From Cadophora sp. MPI-SDFR-AT-0126 (Eukaryota; Ascomycota; Leotiomycetes; Helotiales; Ploettnerulaceae), in assembly GCA_020747065.1 (NCBI GenBank), contig JAGMVK010000015.1, forward strand, positions 310,001 through 374,000: 64,000 bases of DNA, in the 5' to 3' direction. A program made the position numbers and the translations under genes. Of the stretch, positions 12,499-24,472 are shown in pieces (the stretch's first letter is position 1; the number at the start of each line of letters is the position of its first letter). The notes under the pieces are model-generated. The model was given only the letters and a program-made list of their open reading frames with translations. It was not told the origin of the DNA and did no database searches.

Positions 12499-13603
12499 TC
12501 AGATATTCAGCAATTCGCCAAGAGTTGCTTCGGGTACTACATCTCGAAATACTGCCACCGTCTCGTCCCAAAGGCAGGTCTGAACTTTCCTGCCATCCTC
12601 ACTGCGGACAAATGGAGATACTCTAACATCCAGTCAGCCTCCTAGAGTTTTCAACTCGAAGGTTAATTTGGATCTACTCGACGATTTTGGCTTCGCTCAA
12701 ATACTTCCCGTGAGTGTTGCTTCCCTTCACCACTGCTGCATCCATCAGGAGCAAACCGCCTTCTTCGCGAGTGCGTCCAATAAATCAATCGAATCCTTGG
12801 ATGATTCTATTTCCGTCCCGATGAAGTCCCGTATCAACTGATCCTGGGTTGATGAGGTTGATGACTACTTCTTCACCAGACACTCGTGATGCCAGTTCGA
12901 GACCCCAGAACACATTGAGCAGCTTCGTTACACTATATCTATCCATGGTGTCGCCGAAGAACTTCTGGTCGTTCAGACGGGCCAATATGTTATCAGCTTT
13001 CTGTTCCTTGAAGGGTGTCATCATGTGGACTTCTGAAGAAGTGAATGTGAGGCGAGTTGGGTGACCGAGGGCCGATGAAGTTCTACGCAACACTGGCAAA
13101 AGGAGAAGCGATAGAAGTGCGGTGGACAGATGATTGATCTGTACAGAAGATTCGAAATCTGTTGATGGAGCTGTGGTCCATTTGAATTTGAACGCACCGG
13201 CATTTAACATGGCAATGTCGAGACCTACAGGGTTTCAGCAAATTTGATGGAAGTCCAGAAATCTATAATTGGAAAATCACGCACGTGGAAGGGTTTGAGC
13301 GCGTTTTCCAAGGGCGAGGACTGATTCAAAAGATTCTAAATCAAGATGCCACACTTCAACCTTGGTTTTGGAGTCTGGATTGGATTTCAGGACATCTACC
13401 TTTGCATCTTCGCCCTTCGATGCACTTCGAACTGCCAAGATCAACGTTGCTGCGTTCAAGAAAACGCACTGGCGAGCCGCCTCAAGACCAATTCCAGAAT
13501 TGGCTCCTGTGATTAAGATTGTTTGATCATGGAGACTGAGGTCTTTTGGGAGAGGACGAGGACGAACGAACACTTGTCTGTAGAGAAAACTTGCAAAGCC
13601 CAT
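12499..13603 (-). pseudogene. Short-chain dehydrogenase/reductase with an in-frame stop codon
   Basis: NAD(P)-dependent oxidoreductase of the retinol-dehydrogenase-like SDR group. Exons are 13603-13285, 13224-12678 and 12622-12499, with clean GT-AG introns, encoding 329 codons if read through. The classical motifs are intact: TGANSGIG cofactor loop (residues 32-39), LNAG (113-116), the catalytic Ser in FTSS (169/170) and YSVTK (Tyr203, Lys207). Codon 253 is TGA (12787-12785), in QGFD-stop-FIGRT. The frame continues as good SDR sequence (GRTREEGGLLLMDAAV, then HGKYLSEAKIV and a C-terminal exon). No intron can remove the stop. I therefore call it a recently inactivated gene. Sequencing error or stop readthrough are the alternatives. 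A truncated 252-residue product would keep the catalytic core. Confidence 0.82.
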
Positions 13604-14930
13604 ACTGCTCGACGGAATTGGATAATATGTGGTATGAAAGCAGAACGCAAAGTGAGGATTCCCTGTGCGTACTTATTTAACCGTTCGGTTGGTTAGGTTA
13701 GGGAAGATCCTCCGACACCGACACTGATGCGGATGCCAAGGGAGTGGAAGTTATCGATGTGCCCTTGGGTAGACCGACATAGCTGAGCTATGTCCAAGTC
13801 ACAAGTTCCTTTCTGCATTCGAAGAGTCCAGAGCGAGCGGAGGAATGGAACACCGCCGGATAGTCTCAAATGGACATATGTGGACAAGACAAATGAAGAT
13901 CGAATTATCGAACATTAGAGTCTTTAAGATTTAGGAAACAGTCGGGTTCAGAGAATGATTGGACGACGATTGAACGGTTGTCGAAATCCGCTGTTGTCTA
14001 GCCTCCTTGAGCTGCAGCTTGCAGCTTCGCTCGAGATACTTTTCTGGTGACATCAGGCCAAACGCAGCCTCAAAGCGGACTAATAATTGCCAGACCCTCA
14101 TTATCTCAGACTAGTCTGGAAACATTGGGCTATTCTAGTACACTGCTTGGTCCTTCCATCACAAAGACGACCGAACTCATAATGTGTAGCAGACTCACAG
14201 CAAAGTGGGGTCATTCCAGCTGAGACGCGACCACACTCACTCTAGGACTATCAAAAGGCAGAATGGCAATAGAAATTTCATAGCAGATGATAAGGCCTGT
14301 ATGTCAAAGATACTACTTGCAGAAAAAACAAGAGAACAAGAAGGCTAAGAAAGTAAGGTGAGGTGAAGTTGAGTAGAACACATATTCTGCAGAATGCGGG
14401 ATCGAATGGGAACAACGCAAGTCAAAAGGAACGATGCCGTGCTTGAATCATGACCTCTTATGAGTATAAATCCTGGATATCCCACAGAATCTAATTTTTG
14501 AGTCACAAGTTAACAATTTTCTGGCATCGCCGTGATCCCCGGTTTATACAAATAATGACTGAGGACGATGTTGTCGGAAGTTTTCCTGCGTCGAGTCCTT
14601 GTAGCAGAAACACATATTGAGTTTTGGTGTGGCTTTCGTGCCATTATCAATAAGGCAGCCAGCTCCATCGAGCCGTTGCAGATACTGTCCACGCCATTTC
14701 GAAGATCTGACGATAGTTCTCGGTGTTTCGGAGGAAAAGTGAAGAAGTGGTCTGAGATCAGTCGGGTATGGGCCAAAGGGGTTGATGGAGGAAGAACGAT
14801 TAGTCAGCGACCCAATAGGAGTTGGTGCATTGCCTGCCCAAGGATGTCCAGAAACCGAACGGAAAATCGAATCACAATTGAAGCTCTTCAGATCCTCTCC
14901 CACACGCCTCACCCAACACATCCTTTCCTA
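13604..14930. other. Divergent intergenic region, no gene seen
   Basis: This spans between the dehydrogenase start (-) and COX6 (+), so it holds both promoters. Short frames on both strands around 14510-14921 overlap the COX6 5' flank and are not credible. A tiny GGTTAGGTTAGGG stretch near 13690 looks telomere-like but is only two units. Confidence 0.55.
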
Positions 14931-15743
14931 ATGTCGTCGACCTCGATATTGCGAGTTGCAGCTCGCGCGCAACCATCGACCTTCTTCCGTGCCAATGGCC
15001 TGCGCAGCCTGACCCCTCGCGGTGCGAACGCCCTCTACGCTGTCCCAGCAATGATCGCGACCTCAGGATCCATCAATAGCTTCAGCACCACCAGCAGACT
15101 CCGCTCTGATGCAAGCCACGGCGAGGAAAGCTTCGAGGAGTTCACTGCCAGGTACGTGGCTTCAATTGGTCTCATACAGTCTTCATCAGAGCTCTTTTGA
15201 GCACATTCCTGCATTGCCGAAACAAATGCTGCACGCCAGTCACGATTGTCAATTGCTAACACTCAGGTGCCGGAGTATAGATACGAGAAGGAGTTCGACC
15301 AAGTTCAAGATGTTTTCGAGCTTCAGGTACGTTTCCCTCTGTTCCTGGCTAGCCCCCGCACTTTTCCATCAGTTCGTGCAGATTGCTGATTATCATACGA
15401 TGGTCTACAGAGAAACTTGAACAACGCCTTCGCATACGATCTTGTCCCTTCGCCCTCTGTCCTCACTGCTGCGTTGAAAGCCGCGAGAAGAGTCAATGAC
15501 TTCCCCACCGCTGTACGGATCTTCGAGGGTACGTAGCACCATTACCGATTTCACCCGAGGCATATTGGGATAGCAATAGGGAGCTGGCAGGAACATTGGC
15601 TGATAATACTACGCGGAATAGGTATCAAGGCGAAGGTCGAGAACCGTGGCCAGTATGACCAATATCTCGAGGAGCTCAAGCCACTCCGGGAAGAGTTAGG
15701 CGTCCTGCTCAAGGAGGATCTCTACCCTGAGGAATCCAAGTAG
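14931..15743 (+). CDS. COX6: Cytochrome c oxidase subunit VI (mammalian Va homologue), mitochondrial
   Basis: Nuclear-encoded subunit of respiratory complex IV, imported into mitochondria and lying on the matrix side of the complex. Exons are 14931-15151, 15281-15326, 15411-15528 and 15622-15743, giving 168 residues. The N-terminus (residues 1 to about 55) is rich in Arg, Ser and Ala without acids (MSSTSILRVAARAQPSTFF), typical of a matrix targeting presequence. The mature part matches the COX5A family: an EESFEEFTARYEKEFD start, RNLNNAFAYDLVPSP in the middle and a DFPTAVRIFEGIKAKV helix. Length after cleavage (about 110 residues) fits yeast Cox6. Intron positions all preserve phase. The ATG at 14931 is the first that gives the presequence. 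Function and identity are secure from family knowledge. Confidence 0.95.
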
Positions 15744-16757
15744 ACGATGGAAAATGGAAAATGGAAGTCGAGAGGCAGCTGTGTAGATGGATATTCGAAG
15801 CAGAGGTATAGATGGGAAAGCTGGTGGGAGAGTGTTTGGAGGCTCTGCGTTGCCGATTTTCTTATGTGTACAGTTGTATCAAGAACCGCAATGCATTTAC
15901 CCTTAAAACAACATCCTGGCTGTTGCCGAGACTTGTGAGTGGACGACGATAGGATACTCTTCCAAAGTGTTACAGGGCAGGCAGAACTTGGCCATTTCTC
16001 TATCCGTGGCTCAGTGTTCTTCTAGAAGTTACAATTTCTGAGGGGAGGGTCAGATAAGAGCCGACATGTATGCAATAACCAGGCACAACTTCGCTCTTTG
16101 CCTCTGTCATCTGACAATCTTTTGGATAGGCTCAAGGCATGTGCAAAGGCACATCACCGATGCTGCTCAGGATTCAAGAGCAAGCTCTGCTAGAGGATCT
16201 GCTTGTGAGGCTCCAACAAAGCAGATGGAATAAAGAGCCCACTGGCTGGTGAACCTCCGTCACTGCTCAGTGCTGTACATCCCGTGAACTAGTATTAGCA
16301 CTCCACATTAGTCTTGTGTAAGGCATCATATAGAACATTCTTGCTCTCTGTTTTGACTTGTGGGGCTCTGCATTTGAGTTCCTATCTTGTACTTCAAGGA
16401 CTGCCACTATACTTAACTCAGCCCTGTCTGCAACATTGTCAATTGCTCCTTCCAGTACTGGCTACTGTAAGGAACAGACAATAGACCAACCGGTGGTATG
16501 TAAACACTTGATGACCTTTCCAATTCAAACAGCCCAAGAAATCCGCGAGGCTATTTCAAGTCGAAGACTTGCACTTCACCATTGTCCTGAATCAATTGAT
16601 TTTCCTCCCAATTCACTGCCTTCACTGCATTTTGAAGTCGTGGGCTGCCTTGCTATTGTCAATTTGTTTGACCTGTAGCCAGCGTCTTTCAAAATTGCGA
16701 TTCAAGACCTTCTTTCAACCTCATCCATAACAGCGAGACGGCCGAGGATTTCAATTC
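15744..16757. other. Intergenic region between COX6 and the SUMO protease gene
   Basis: About 1 kb containing the COX6 3' UTR and the promoter and 5' UTR of the next gene. The only sizeable frame (16358-16678 plus, 106 codons) shows no domain and ends before the next start. I see no structured element. Confidence 0.5.
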
Positions 16758-19700
16758 ATGAATTCAAGCAACATGGACGACCAGCCCAAAGATCCCGATA
16801 CTGAGTCAGAGCAGGAAGAAGTGGAAGCATTTACAGAAGACGAAATTGCCATAGATCCTGCTACGATCCTCAAATACCAGCAAACGTTTCAAGACCTGTT
16901 GATCAAAGAAGGAAGCACGGCACTCCCGCAGAACCCGATGCCAGATTGCGAGGCTAATGCTCTGGAGTGGGAGAACCGCGTGGCCTCCGGGTGGGCTATT
17001 TATGAAAGAATGACGGCAAGGGTACATGAGACAAAGATAAAGGAACATGGATTGATAGCAGAGATCAAAAAGTTCTTCAAACAGGACAGTTCAAGTTATT
17101 TTGTTTTTCAGCACATCGACATCAACATCGAGGGGGAGGCTAAAGGCACAAGGCTCGGGGCAGGAACCAATCGCAAGCGAGCTCGAAGTATCTCCCTCCA
17201 TTACCTCAACCTTCACGACAGCCTCTTCAAACTTACAGCCAGCGAAGAACACGACGCTTGTCGACTGGTCAGAGCTCGCAGCGAGGAGATTGACGCCGAA
17301 GCAGCATGCGAGCGCGGAAGAAGCCTACGACGCGCTGGAGACAAAGAGCCCTGGACTGAAGAGGGGCACGTCGGCGATGACATGTCCGAAAGAAGCTCTG
17401 GGAAGACGAGGCGAACGCGCAGCAGCTTGGCCTTGACGATTGAAGGTCACGCAGATGTGCCAGGTGGAGCTGATGCTTCTGGCACACTTGAGGAGGAAGT
17501 CCCAGAGCCTGCGGGCGCCGTTGAGGTGGGTTTCTCTATCTTCCCCAGGCTGAGGCGCGCGAGGCTGTCGTTGAATCCTCGGCTAGGCTCCACAAGGATT
17601 CCAAAACACCGCTATATAAGTATTAACATCACCTCCTCGCAGGCTGTCTACATTCGTGGATCTTCCAAGCGTGTCCGGCCGGAGGACGTGCGAAAAGTGT
17701 TCGAGAAGGAGGGGAATAAGTTGGGGTCATCGGATATTCAAAAGTGAGTACAGAAAGAAGATTGCCACCGTTGGCGAACGTTACTGTAGCTGACTCTGAC
17801 TCTTTGCAGAATAGAAATCGACGTAGAAATCGACACGTCCCCCACTGAAAGACGAGATCAACAGTTCACAGCTCCCGCCGACGCGCCAAAGAGAAAACCT
17901 TGGTATGGGTTCCGTTCATGCTATGGTAGAGACTTTTACTGAGACCATACATTCAGGTCTGCTTTTGAGCGTTACTGGGATAAAAGCAAAACTTGTGGCC
18001 CGGATTATGGGTATGTAGCGGCTGTTATCACAATTTACTGGTCTATACTGACATTAGAATGCCTAGACCTACTGCTTTCATGCCAAAAACCCCACAAGAA
18101 GCAAAGGAGGAAATGGTACGTGTCTCCAGCTCCCTCTACTGCTCGAAGCTAAATTACACAAGCCACCGGTAAAGGTTAGTGGCTTTAAGCCGTATAACTC
18201 CCTTGGGTCCAATCCAAATCCAAAACACAAGCCACAACCACCTGTCTCGCAGAAAGCGAAGGCATTCGACCTCACAGGGGAGGCAAGAAGTAGCCGTCTA
18301 GAAAATGGAAATCCGGTCAAAAGGCAGCGAATCGATACTGGTTCCTCTACCCTGCCAATCGATTTGGATGTTGCATCGCCCCAGAACGTTAGACAGAGTG
18401 TGCCGTCGTCAACTTGGTCCGGACAGAGCCATAGTCGGAGTGGCCAAGAGAGAAATACGAAGTTCGGGACGTTCGAAAGCGTACGGGAATATCGAAAGGT
18501 GGAAGAAACTGTGAGACCTCCCAAACAACGCAATCGAAACGGTAGTGCCACGGACAACATATCTGGTGTCATTAGTGGCCATCAACGTTTTAGCCGGGAC
18601 GTCTTTGATAATATCCACAGGGAAGATAAGACTGATCGCATTTCCGACGGCGATGACGGCGAAGACGTGAAGATTGTCGAGCGCAGACCGCACAAGAAAT
18701 CAAATAAGAGCCTGCAAATTCAGATTCAAGGTTCTGAGGGGTCTCCGTATGAAAAACCGCAAGGGCAGAAACCATTTAGGACCAGCACCCACTCGAACAG
18801 TCCGCCAATAGAGACCGCACAAGCATCACGATACTTTCAGTCAGATCGTAGCCCGTTACGAGACCAAGAGGATTTGCACGCCAGAAGACCAGTTTCACGC
18901 ATGGCCAAGAGTATTAAGCAGGATCTATCTCTTTTATCGCAAGATGATCAAGATGAACTGTCCACTGATCAGTACGGAAATGCGGAGCATGCGAGCACAG
19001 CCCAGAGATTGTTGAGAAGAAGTCAGCCTACTATACCGGGAGCCAGAGCAGGGCAACACACATCTATCAATCTTAGTGAATCGAGCGAAGACGAGATCTC
19101 CAACAAAAAGGTGGACATAGTCCCCGGGAAATATGGTTCCTCAAAGACGAACTCGAGAAAGCCCCAGGGAGAAGATTCCTACCTGATACATCAAGTATTT
19201 AGCGAAGCCAAGAAATGGCTCCTTGGAGAAGAGCTACAACGCTGGACGATGGTTCACGATAAAAGCGCCGGCCTCTTATCATTCCTTGACCGAACCGATG
19301 CATTGGTCTTCCAATTTCCCACCAAAGAGCTTGAAAGAATTGAACTTGCGAGTGGGTGTAGTAAGATGGTCCTTCACAAGTCGAGAACACAGGCGGCTGC
19401 TGGTTCCATACATATCTACATCGAAGTCGGGTCTGCTGACGAATGCGAACAATTGATTGAAAACCTGAAAAAAAAAGACTCTGTCATTGGCAAGATACTC
19501 AAAGAACGGTCAGTATTCACGACTCTTTCTTTGATGAACTCTGACTTACCCTTCTTAGTGACAATCTGGAGAGAGTTTTCAGAAATATAGCTCAGAAGGC
19601 AGTTCAAGCTAAGAGAAAAAGACCGCTTGAGCAAGAAGAGCCAGAAGACATCCGCTTGGCGAAAGCTAGAGCCAAGAAGAGATTTGGTGAAAATCGGGTC

Positions 19701-22436
19701 GATGAAAGTAAAGCCAGTCGCAGTTCCAACGGTGGCAGTCAGCGAAGCGGCAATGTGGAACAGGGAGCTCGATCGAAAGGTGTCGCAAAAGACATGAGAG
19801 GTCGCTCCCCTAACAATGAAGTCCTCGAAGTGGAAGAATCGCGCCGAGGTTCCGGTGCTACCGCTCTCCAAGCCAGAGATTTCTACGGCAACTCTACCAA
19901 TGCTAGAAGAAATGGAGCAGACTCTCATGGCACCCGCTCGTCTGGAAGACTAAGTGGCAGGATGGACAGCTCTCCTGCCAGCCACGTATCATCACGTCAG
20001 CGACCTCGATCACCGAGCCCAGAACCAGAACGATGGACGTCCAGTAATCCAGACTGGGCGAAGGAGGTAGGTTGGCAGAGCCCCGTGATTTATCCTCCTG
20101 ATGGGAAAGATAAGGCCAACGTGGACATGCAAGATATTCAGAGACTCGATGAAGGGGAGTTCCTGAACGATAACTTGATCGTCTTCTACCTTCGTTGGCT
20201 GGAAGAGCGCCTTGTGAAGAACAGCCCGGAGCTGGCTAGGCGCATTTATTTTCACAACACTTTTTTCTACACGACACTGACCAAGCATGGCAAGGGCAAA
20301 TCTGGTGGAATCAATTATGAAGCTGTTAAACGCTGGACGGCAAAATTTGATCTCCTGAAGTACGATTACATTGTTGTTCCAGTGAACGAAACAGTTCATT
20401 GGTATGTTGCCATCATCTGCAATGCACCAAAGCTCCTCAAGCAGCAGCTGGAGGAGACGGGACAGTCGAACGGAGAGAGTGGAGTCGCTCAAGATGGCAC
20501 CAGTGTTTTGGAAGCTGAGGGTCAGCCTACAGCATCACCGCCGACGTCTCCAGCCAAAACTATACCTGGTGATGTTCATACGGGAATGAAAGAGATGACC
20601 CTTGAGGATCATTATGGCAAAGTGCCCTGTGGTGATGCACCACAAGGTCTCGCTGCTGTTTCTGTAGCCTCCGAAGGTCAGAAAGACACAGAGATGTCAG
20701 GTCAGGATACGGAGCCTGTGGTAGTGTCATCAGATCTAGGTGGTGGGAAAACGGTTCAAGCAGTTCAACCCAAGAAAGGCAAACGGAAGTCGGGTCCCCC
20801 ACCCCGAAAGTATGACCCCAAGGAACCGCGCATCATCACGCTCGATTCTCTGGGACTATCACATTCTCCGACCTGCGCCAATCTTAAAAAATACTTGTTG
20901 CAGGAGATCAAAGCTAAGAAGAATATTGAGATCGAAGAGTCTAGAAACCTCGGCATGACAGCTAAGAATATCCCTTTGCAGGACAATCACTGCGACTGTG
21001 GCTTGTTCCTTCTCACTTACATTGAGGAATTTCTGAAGAGGCCTGATGGATTCATCCATGACATACTTCAGCAGAATGAGCAAGACTTTAGAGGTTGGCG
21101 GTCAGCATCGGATATGAGAAGACACATTCGTGAACGGCTCTTTGAGCTTCAGAAAAGGCAAGTTCGAGAAGCAGATGCTTCGAGGAAGGAGAAATCCAAG
21201 ACCAAGCGCGCAGCCAAAGCCGGTGACAAGCATGCGTCGGCATCGACTTCCAAATCTGCTTCGCGTGAAGCATCTAAGAGTGCTCGGAGTTCTGCCAGCC
21301 CTGAGAAAAAAACTCAACCCTCGCCCGAAGACATTGATCATGTGCCAGTGGAAAAGGCCGAGATGCAAGAGGGATTGAAGTTAGCTCCTGCCGTGTCACC
21401 AGATAAGGAAGAAAAAGAGATCCTTATCGACCCCGAGCCATCGGAGTCGCAATCGATTGAGTTGCGCAAGGACGACACTAAGGGAATCTCTGAGGGGCGA
21501 AACTTTATCCATAGAACGCTATCGAGGGTTACGTCGGCCATCTTCGACTTCGGTTATGTCGAAGAAAAGAAAGTTCCAGGTTCGAAAACATCAGCATCGC
21601 AGCCAATCACCATAGAAGATTCCCAAGATATGGATGACAGTCTGAAAGAAGCAGCCGTCGAAACCAGACAGGTCCAGGAAGTGCAGTCCGCGCGCTCTTC
21701 GATGCACAGAAGAGGCCGAGACTCGAAGTTGCCGGGAGCTAATGAAGTCATTGAAATTCCTGTATCCCCTAGGAAGGAACTTTCGAAAAAGCCGTTTGTC
21801 AACCCGCACCCTTTACCAAACAGCAGCCCAGAGCAGGACGAAGTCCAACAAAAAACTTCTCGTGCTCCTGGAAAACTTACCAGGGACTCGAAGCGTCACG
21901 GCAGTGGAAAGCCAAAGGCTATAACTCGTATCGAGACCGAGTCGAATACCGAGGACAGTCAACCTGACCAGGAATGGAACGGTATCGAACCTGCCAACCC
22001 AAATGAAAGCTTCGGATCTGTCCAGCTGCTCGATGCATCTGTAGAACCAAACCATGAGCTCGTGGTCAATAGGCAACAGGAGGATGATGCCATGCTCTTG
22101 CGAGACCCGGCTTCACGAGCGTCGCCCCCGCCAGAAGTTTCATATCTGTCGTCGTCTTCGCCTCCAGAGGTCGTTCACCAGTCTTCGGCACTGGCTACAA
22201 GCCGATCTCGAGGTAGGACAACACCAAATTCTCCTCGTAGTGTCAAAAGACCTTCAAGCCAGGCCGGTGAGAACGGGCCAAGATCTGCGAAACGACGAAA
22301 GGAGAACGCGGTAGTAGATTTGATTGTAGAACAGCCTCGCTCAAACGGCTTTTCAAGGGATGCAGCTGAGGTTGCCATGCTTACCGCACACACTCGCAGG
22401 AATAGTGCTAGTGGCAAGCATCGACAAACTAGCTAG
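16758..22436 (+). CDS. ULP2: Ulp2/SENP6-7-type SUMO-specific cysteine protease, very large
   Basis: Predicted nuclear C48 protease that removes SUMO, especially chains. Exons are 16758-17525, 17643-17743, 17810-17902, 17957-18010, 18058-18115, 18163-19508 and 19559-22436 (about 1765 residues). All six introns are phase-compatible. The catalytic domain has EFLNDNLIVFYLRWLEERL, His1087 in VHWYVA, Asp1236 in TLDSLG, Gln1281 in PLQDNHCDCG and nucleophile Cys1287. A large disordered insertion splits it between His and Asp, as in Ulp2/SENP6-7. An ordered segment before it (around 19190-19510) resembles the PH-like domain of Ulp2 proteins. Hydrophobic-acidic patches in the tail (NEVIEIPVSP, AVVDLIVEQ) could bind SUMO. 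The first about 430 residues are unrecognised. Translation could instead start at ATG 18059, making an about 1426-residue protein more like known relatives. An optional 90-nt intron (17022-17111) would also keep frame. Confidence 0.85.
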
Positions 22437-23375
22437 CGGTTCAACGGAGGATGATTGTGCTTCAGTAACTTCTCGAAGGTCCCTACTTGGTCGTGTATCC
22501 AGCAGCTCGTCGGCTTTCAAGACTTTGGTCTCAATCTTCTTGCCTGTCACCTTCGGAGTGCGACACTTTTGCTTTGATGTGGTATATGGTTTCATTTCCT
22601 AGCTCCTAGCATAGCACTGGCGTTTCGGACCTCACTCATGGTCTGTTTGTACTTAGATGGCGCATTCGTTTGCTGAAGATACTAGTTCGTTTCTTGACTA
22701 GCGGGTGTAAGGGCGTTTAGCTGGATGGCACCCGTATGCGCATGGATCCATGAGAAGTGAGCACGGAATTGGCATTGAAATGGAAGATAGACGGATAGTC
22801 TACGTCCGTATAGATCTTACAGATGGCTATACAATTTGCAACCCACACTTAATGACTCAGCTTGGCAACGTCATGACCTGTTGCAAAATTTCTACTGCTT
22901 CCCAGGTACCAAGTCTTGCTACTTAACAGCTAATGCGTCAGGCTCGGAAAGCTGTGAGAGCAGCCAAAGCCAAGTCTCAAGGAGGTTTGAATGTATATTT
23001 AAAACCTCTTCCACCAGGGTCAACACCAGGTCCGGGTCAGACCACTTTATTCCAACGGAAACACTCCGAAATGTCGTTGTCATTTCAAGCGCACGCGAAG
23101 CTGTGTCCAAGGCTACTGTCAGTTGCAAGTAGTCATCACAACAACACTGGCTGCAACTAGTTCGCCTCGTCTAATATCCCATAATAAATAAACAAAGTCT
23201 CGCTCCCGCCGGCACAGTTACTATCGATAGCTGCCCGAGAAAAAACCTGCTTCATGTCCGTTGACAGGTTATATTGAAGTTGAAAAATTGTATGTACATG
23301 TAAGAAGCCACTGAAGTGGTATTTGATAATGAAGCTCTTTCCAGAAAAGATGAATACGCCTCCTTGCACATATGC
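22437..23375. other. Convergent 3' intergenic region
   Basis: About 940 bases between the SUMO protease stop (+) and the arabinanase stop (-), so mainly two 3' UTRs. Frames of 60-98 codons are present but lack protein-like features. Nothing else is visible. Confidence 0.55.
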
Positions 23376-24472
23376 TCAGTAGATGACGGGCCAGCCGCTG
23401 GTATAGCGAAGCAGATTTATGCCCATCTGAGCGACACCATCATCTCTGTAGTAATGATATACCAGAACATCAGCATCACTATCCGTAAAGACGGCATTGT
23501 GGCCAGGTCCGTGAACCGAGCCGTGACTAGAAATTATCTGCGTACCGCCGCCCTGCATCATGTCCTTGCCGCTCTTGTCGAGGTACGGGCCCTGCACGCT
23601 TGTGGAGCGGCCAACCATGATGCGGTACGTACTGGCGGCGCCCTGGCAGCACTTGTCGAAAGAAACCCAGAGGTAATAGTATCCGCCCTTGTACGTGATG
23701 AAGGGCGCTTCCACGGCGCCGCCATTGCTGGGCCGAGCCGCGAGGGACAGGAATGTGCTGCCGGATCGCTTGCCGGTCTTGGGGTCGAGGGAGATCATCT
23801 TGATGCCGCTCCAGAAGGACCCGAATGTCAACCACCACTTGCCGGATTGGTCGACGACGAGGTTGCCGTCGATGGCGTTCCAGCCGCTCGAAGCTGTGGA
23901 CTCAATGACCAGTCCTTGGTTGGTCCATGTGCCGGACAGGCCTTGCTTGCTTGTTGCTAGGAAGATGGCTGACTTGGAAGTCCCAAAGGAGGATGCTGAG
24001 TAGTACATGTAGTATTGGCCGTTGTGGTAGGAGATATCTGGTGCCCAGAGGTTCTTTCCACCATTGGTGTAAGGGGTTGTCCACTTCATGAAAGTCAGTC
24101 ATACGTTCCGTGTCATTTTGAGATCTGCGTCCTAAAAAAGATGCGTTTCGAGAGTTGAGATGTGAAGACCTAGGCAGTATATAATAGATCAAAAATTGTA
24201 CATACAGATGCGCCGTTTGGGAAAGCAGCCCCAACATTGCGCCAGTTCGTACGATCGCTAGATTGCTTGAGTTGAATGTTGTCTCCTGTGTACGCGGCGA
24301 TGTAGCTGCCTCCAGGCGTCTTCACCACAGTCGGGTCATGAATAAAAGTGTCACCCGAGACTGGCCCTGGATTGACATTTTGCCTCGAAAAAAGGGCTGG
24401 GATATGCGTCGCCACGGCATAACTATTCATGGCCAGCATGCTGCCAATGGCAATAACCCGTGAGAACAACAT
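23376..24472 (-). CDS. Secreted arabinan endo-1,5-alpha-L-arabinanase, GH43
   Basis: Extracellular inverting glycosidase that cuts alpha-1,5-linked arabinan side chains of pectin. There are two exons, 24472-24206 and 24083-23376 (324 residues), joined in phase 0. The N-terminus MLFSRVIAIGSMLAMNSYAVA is a good signal peptide, supporting the ATG at 24472 over an upstream in-frame start. The GH43 catalytic triad is visible: Asp46 in IHDPTVV (general base), Asp161 in NAIDGNLV (pKa modulator) and Glu214 in GAVEAPFI (acid). The five-bladed propeller signatures WAPDISY, WLTFGSFWSGI and VHGPGHNAVF are also there. No carbohydrate-binding module follows, so it is a single-domain enzyme of ordinary family length. 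It stands alone here, with no other cell-wall enzyme nearby. It implies growth on plant material. Confidence 0.95.

Noticed and set aside
13690..13702. Telomere-like GGTTAGGTTAGGG
   Set aside because: Only two units; too short to be an interstitial telomeric repeat.
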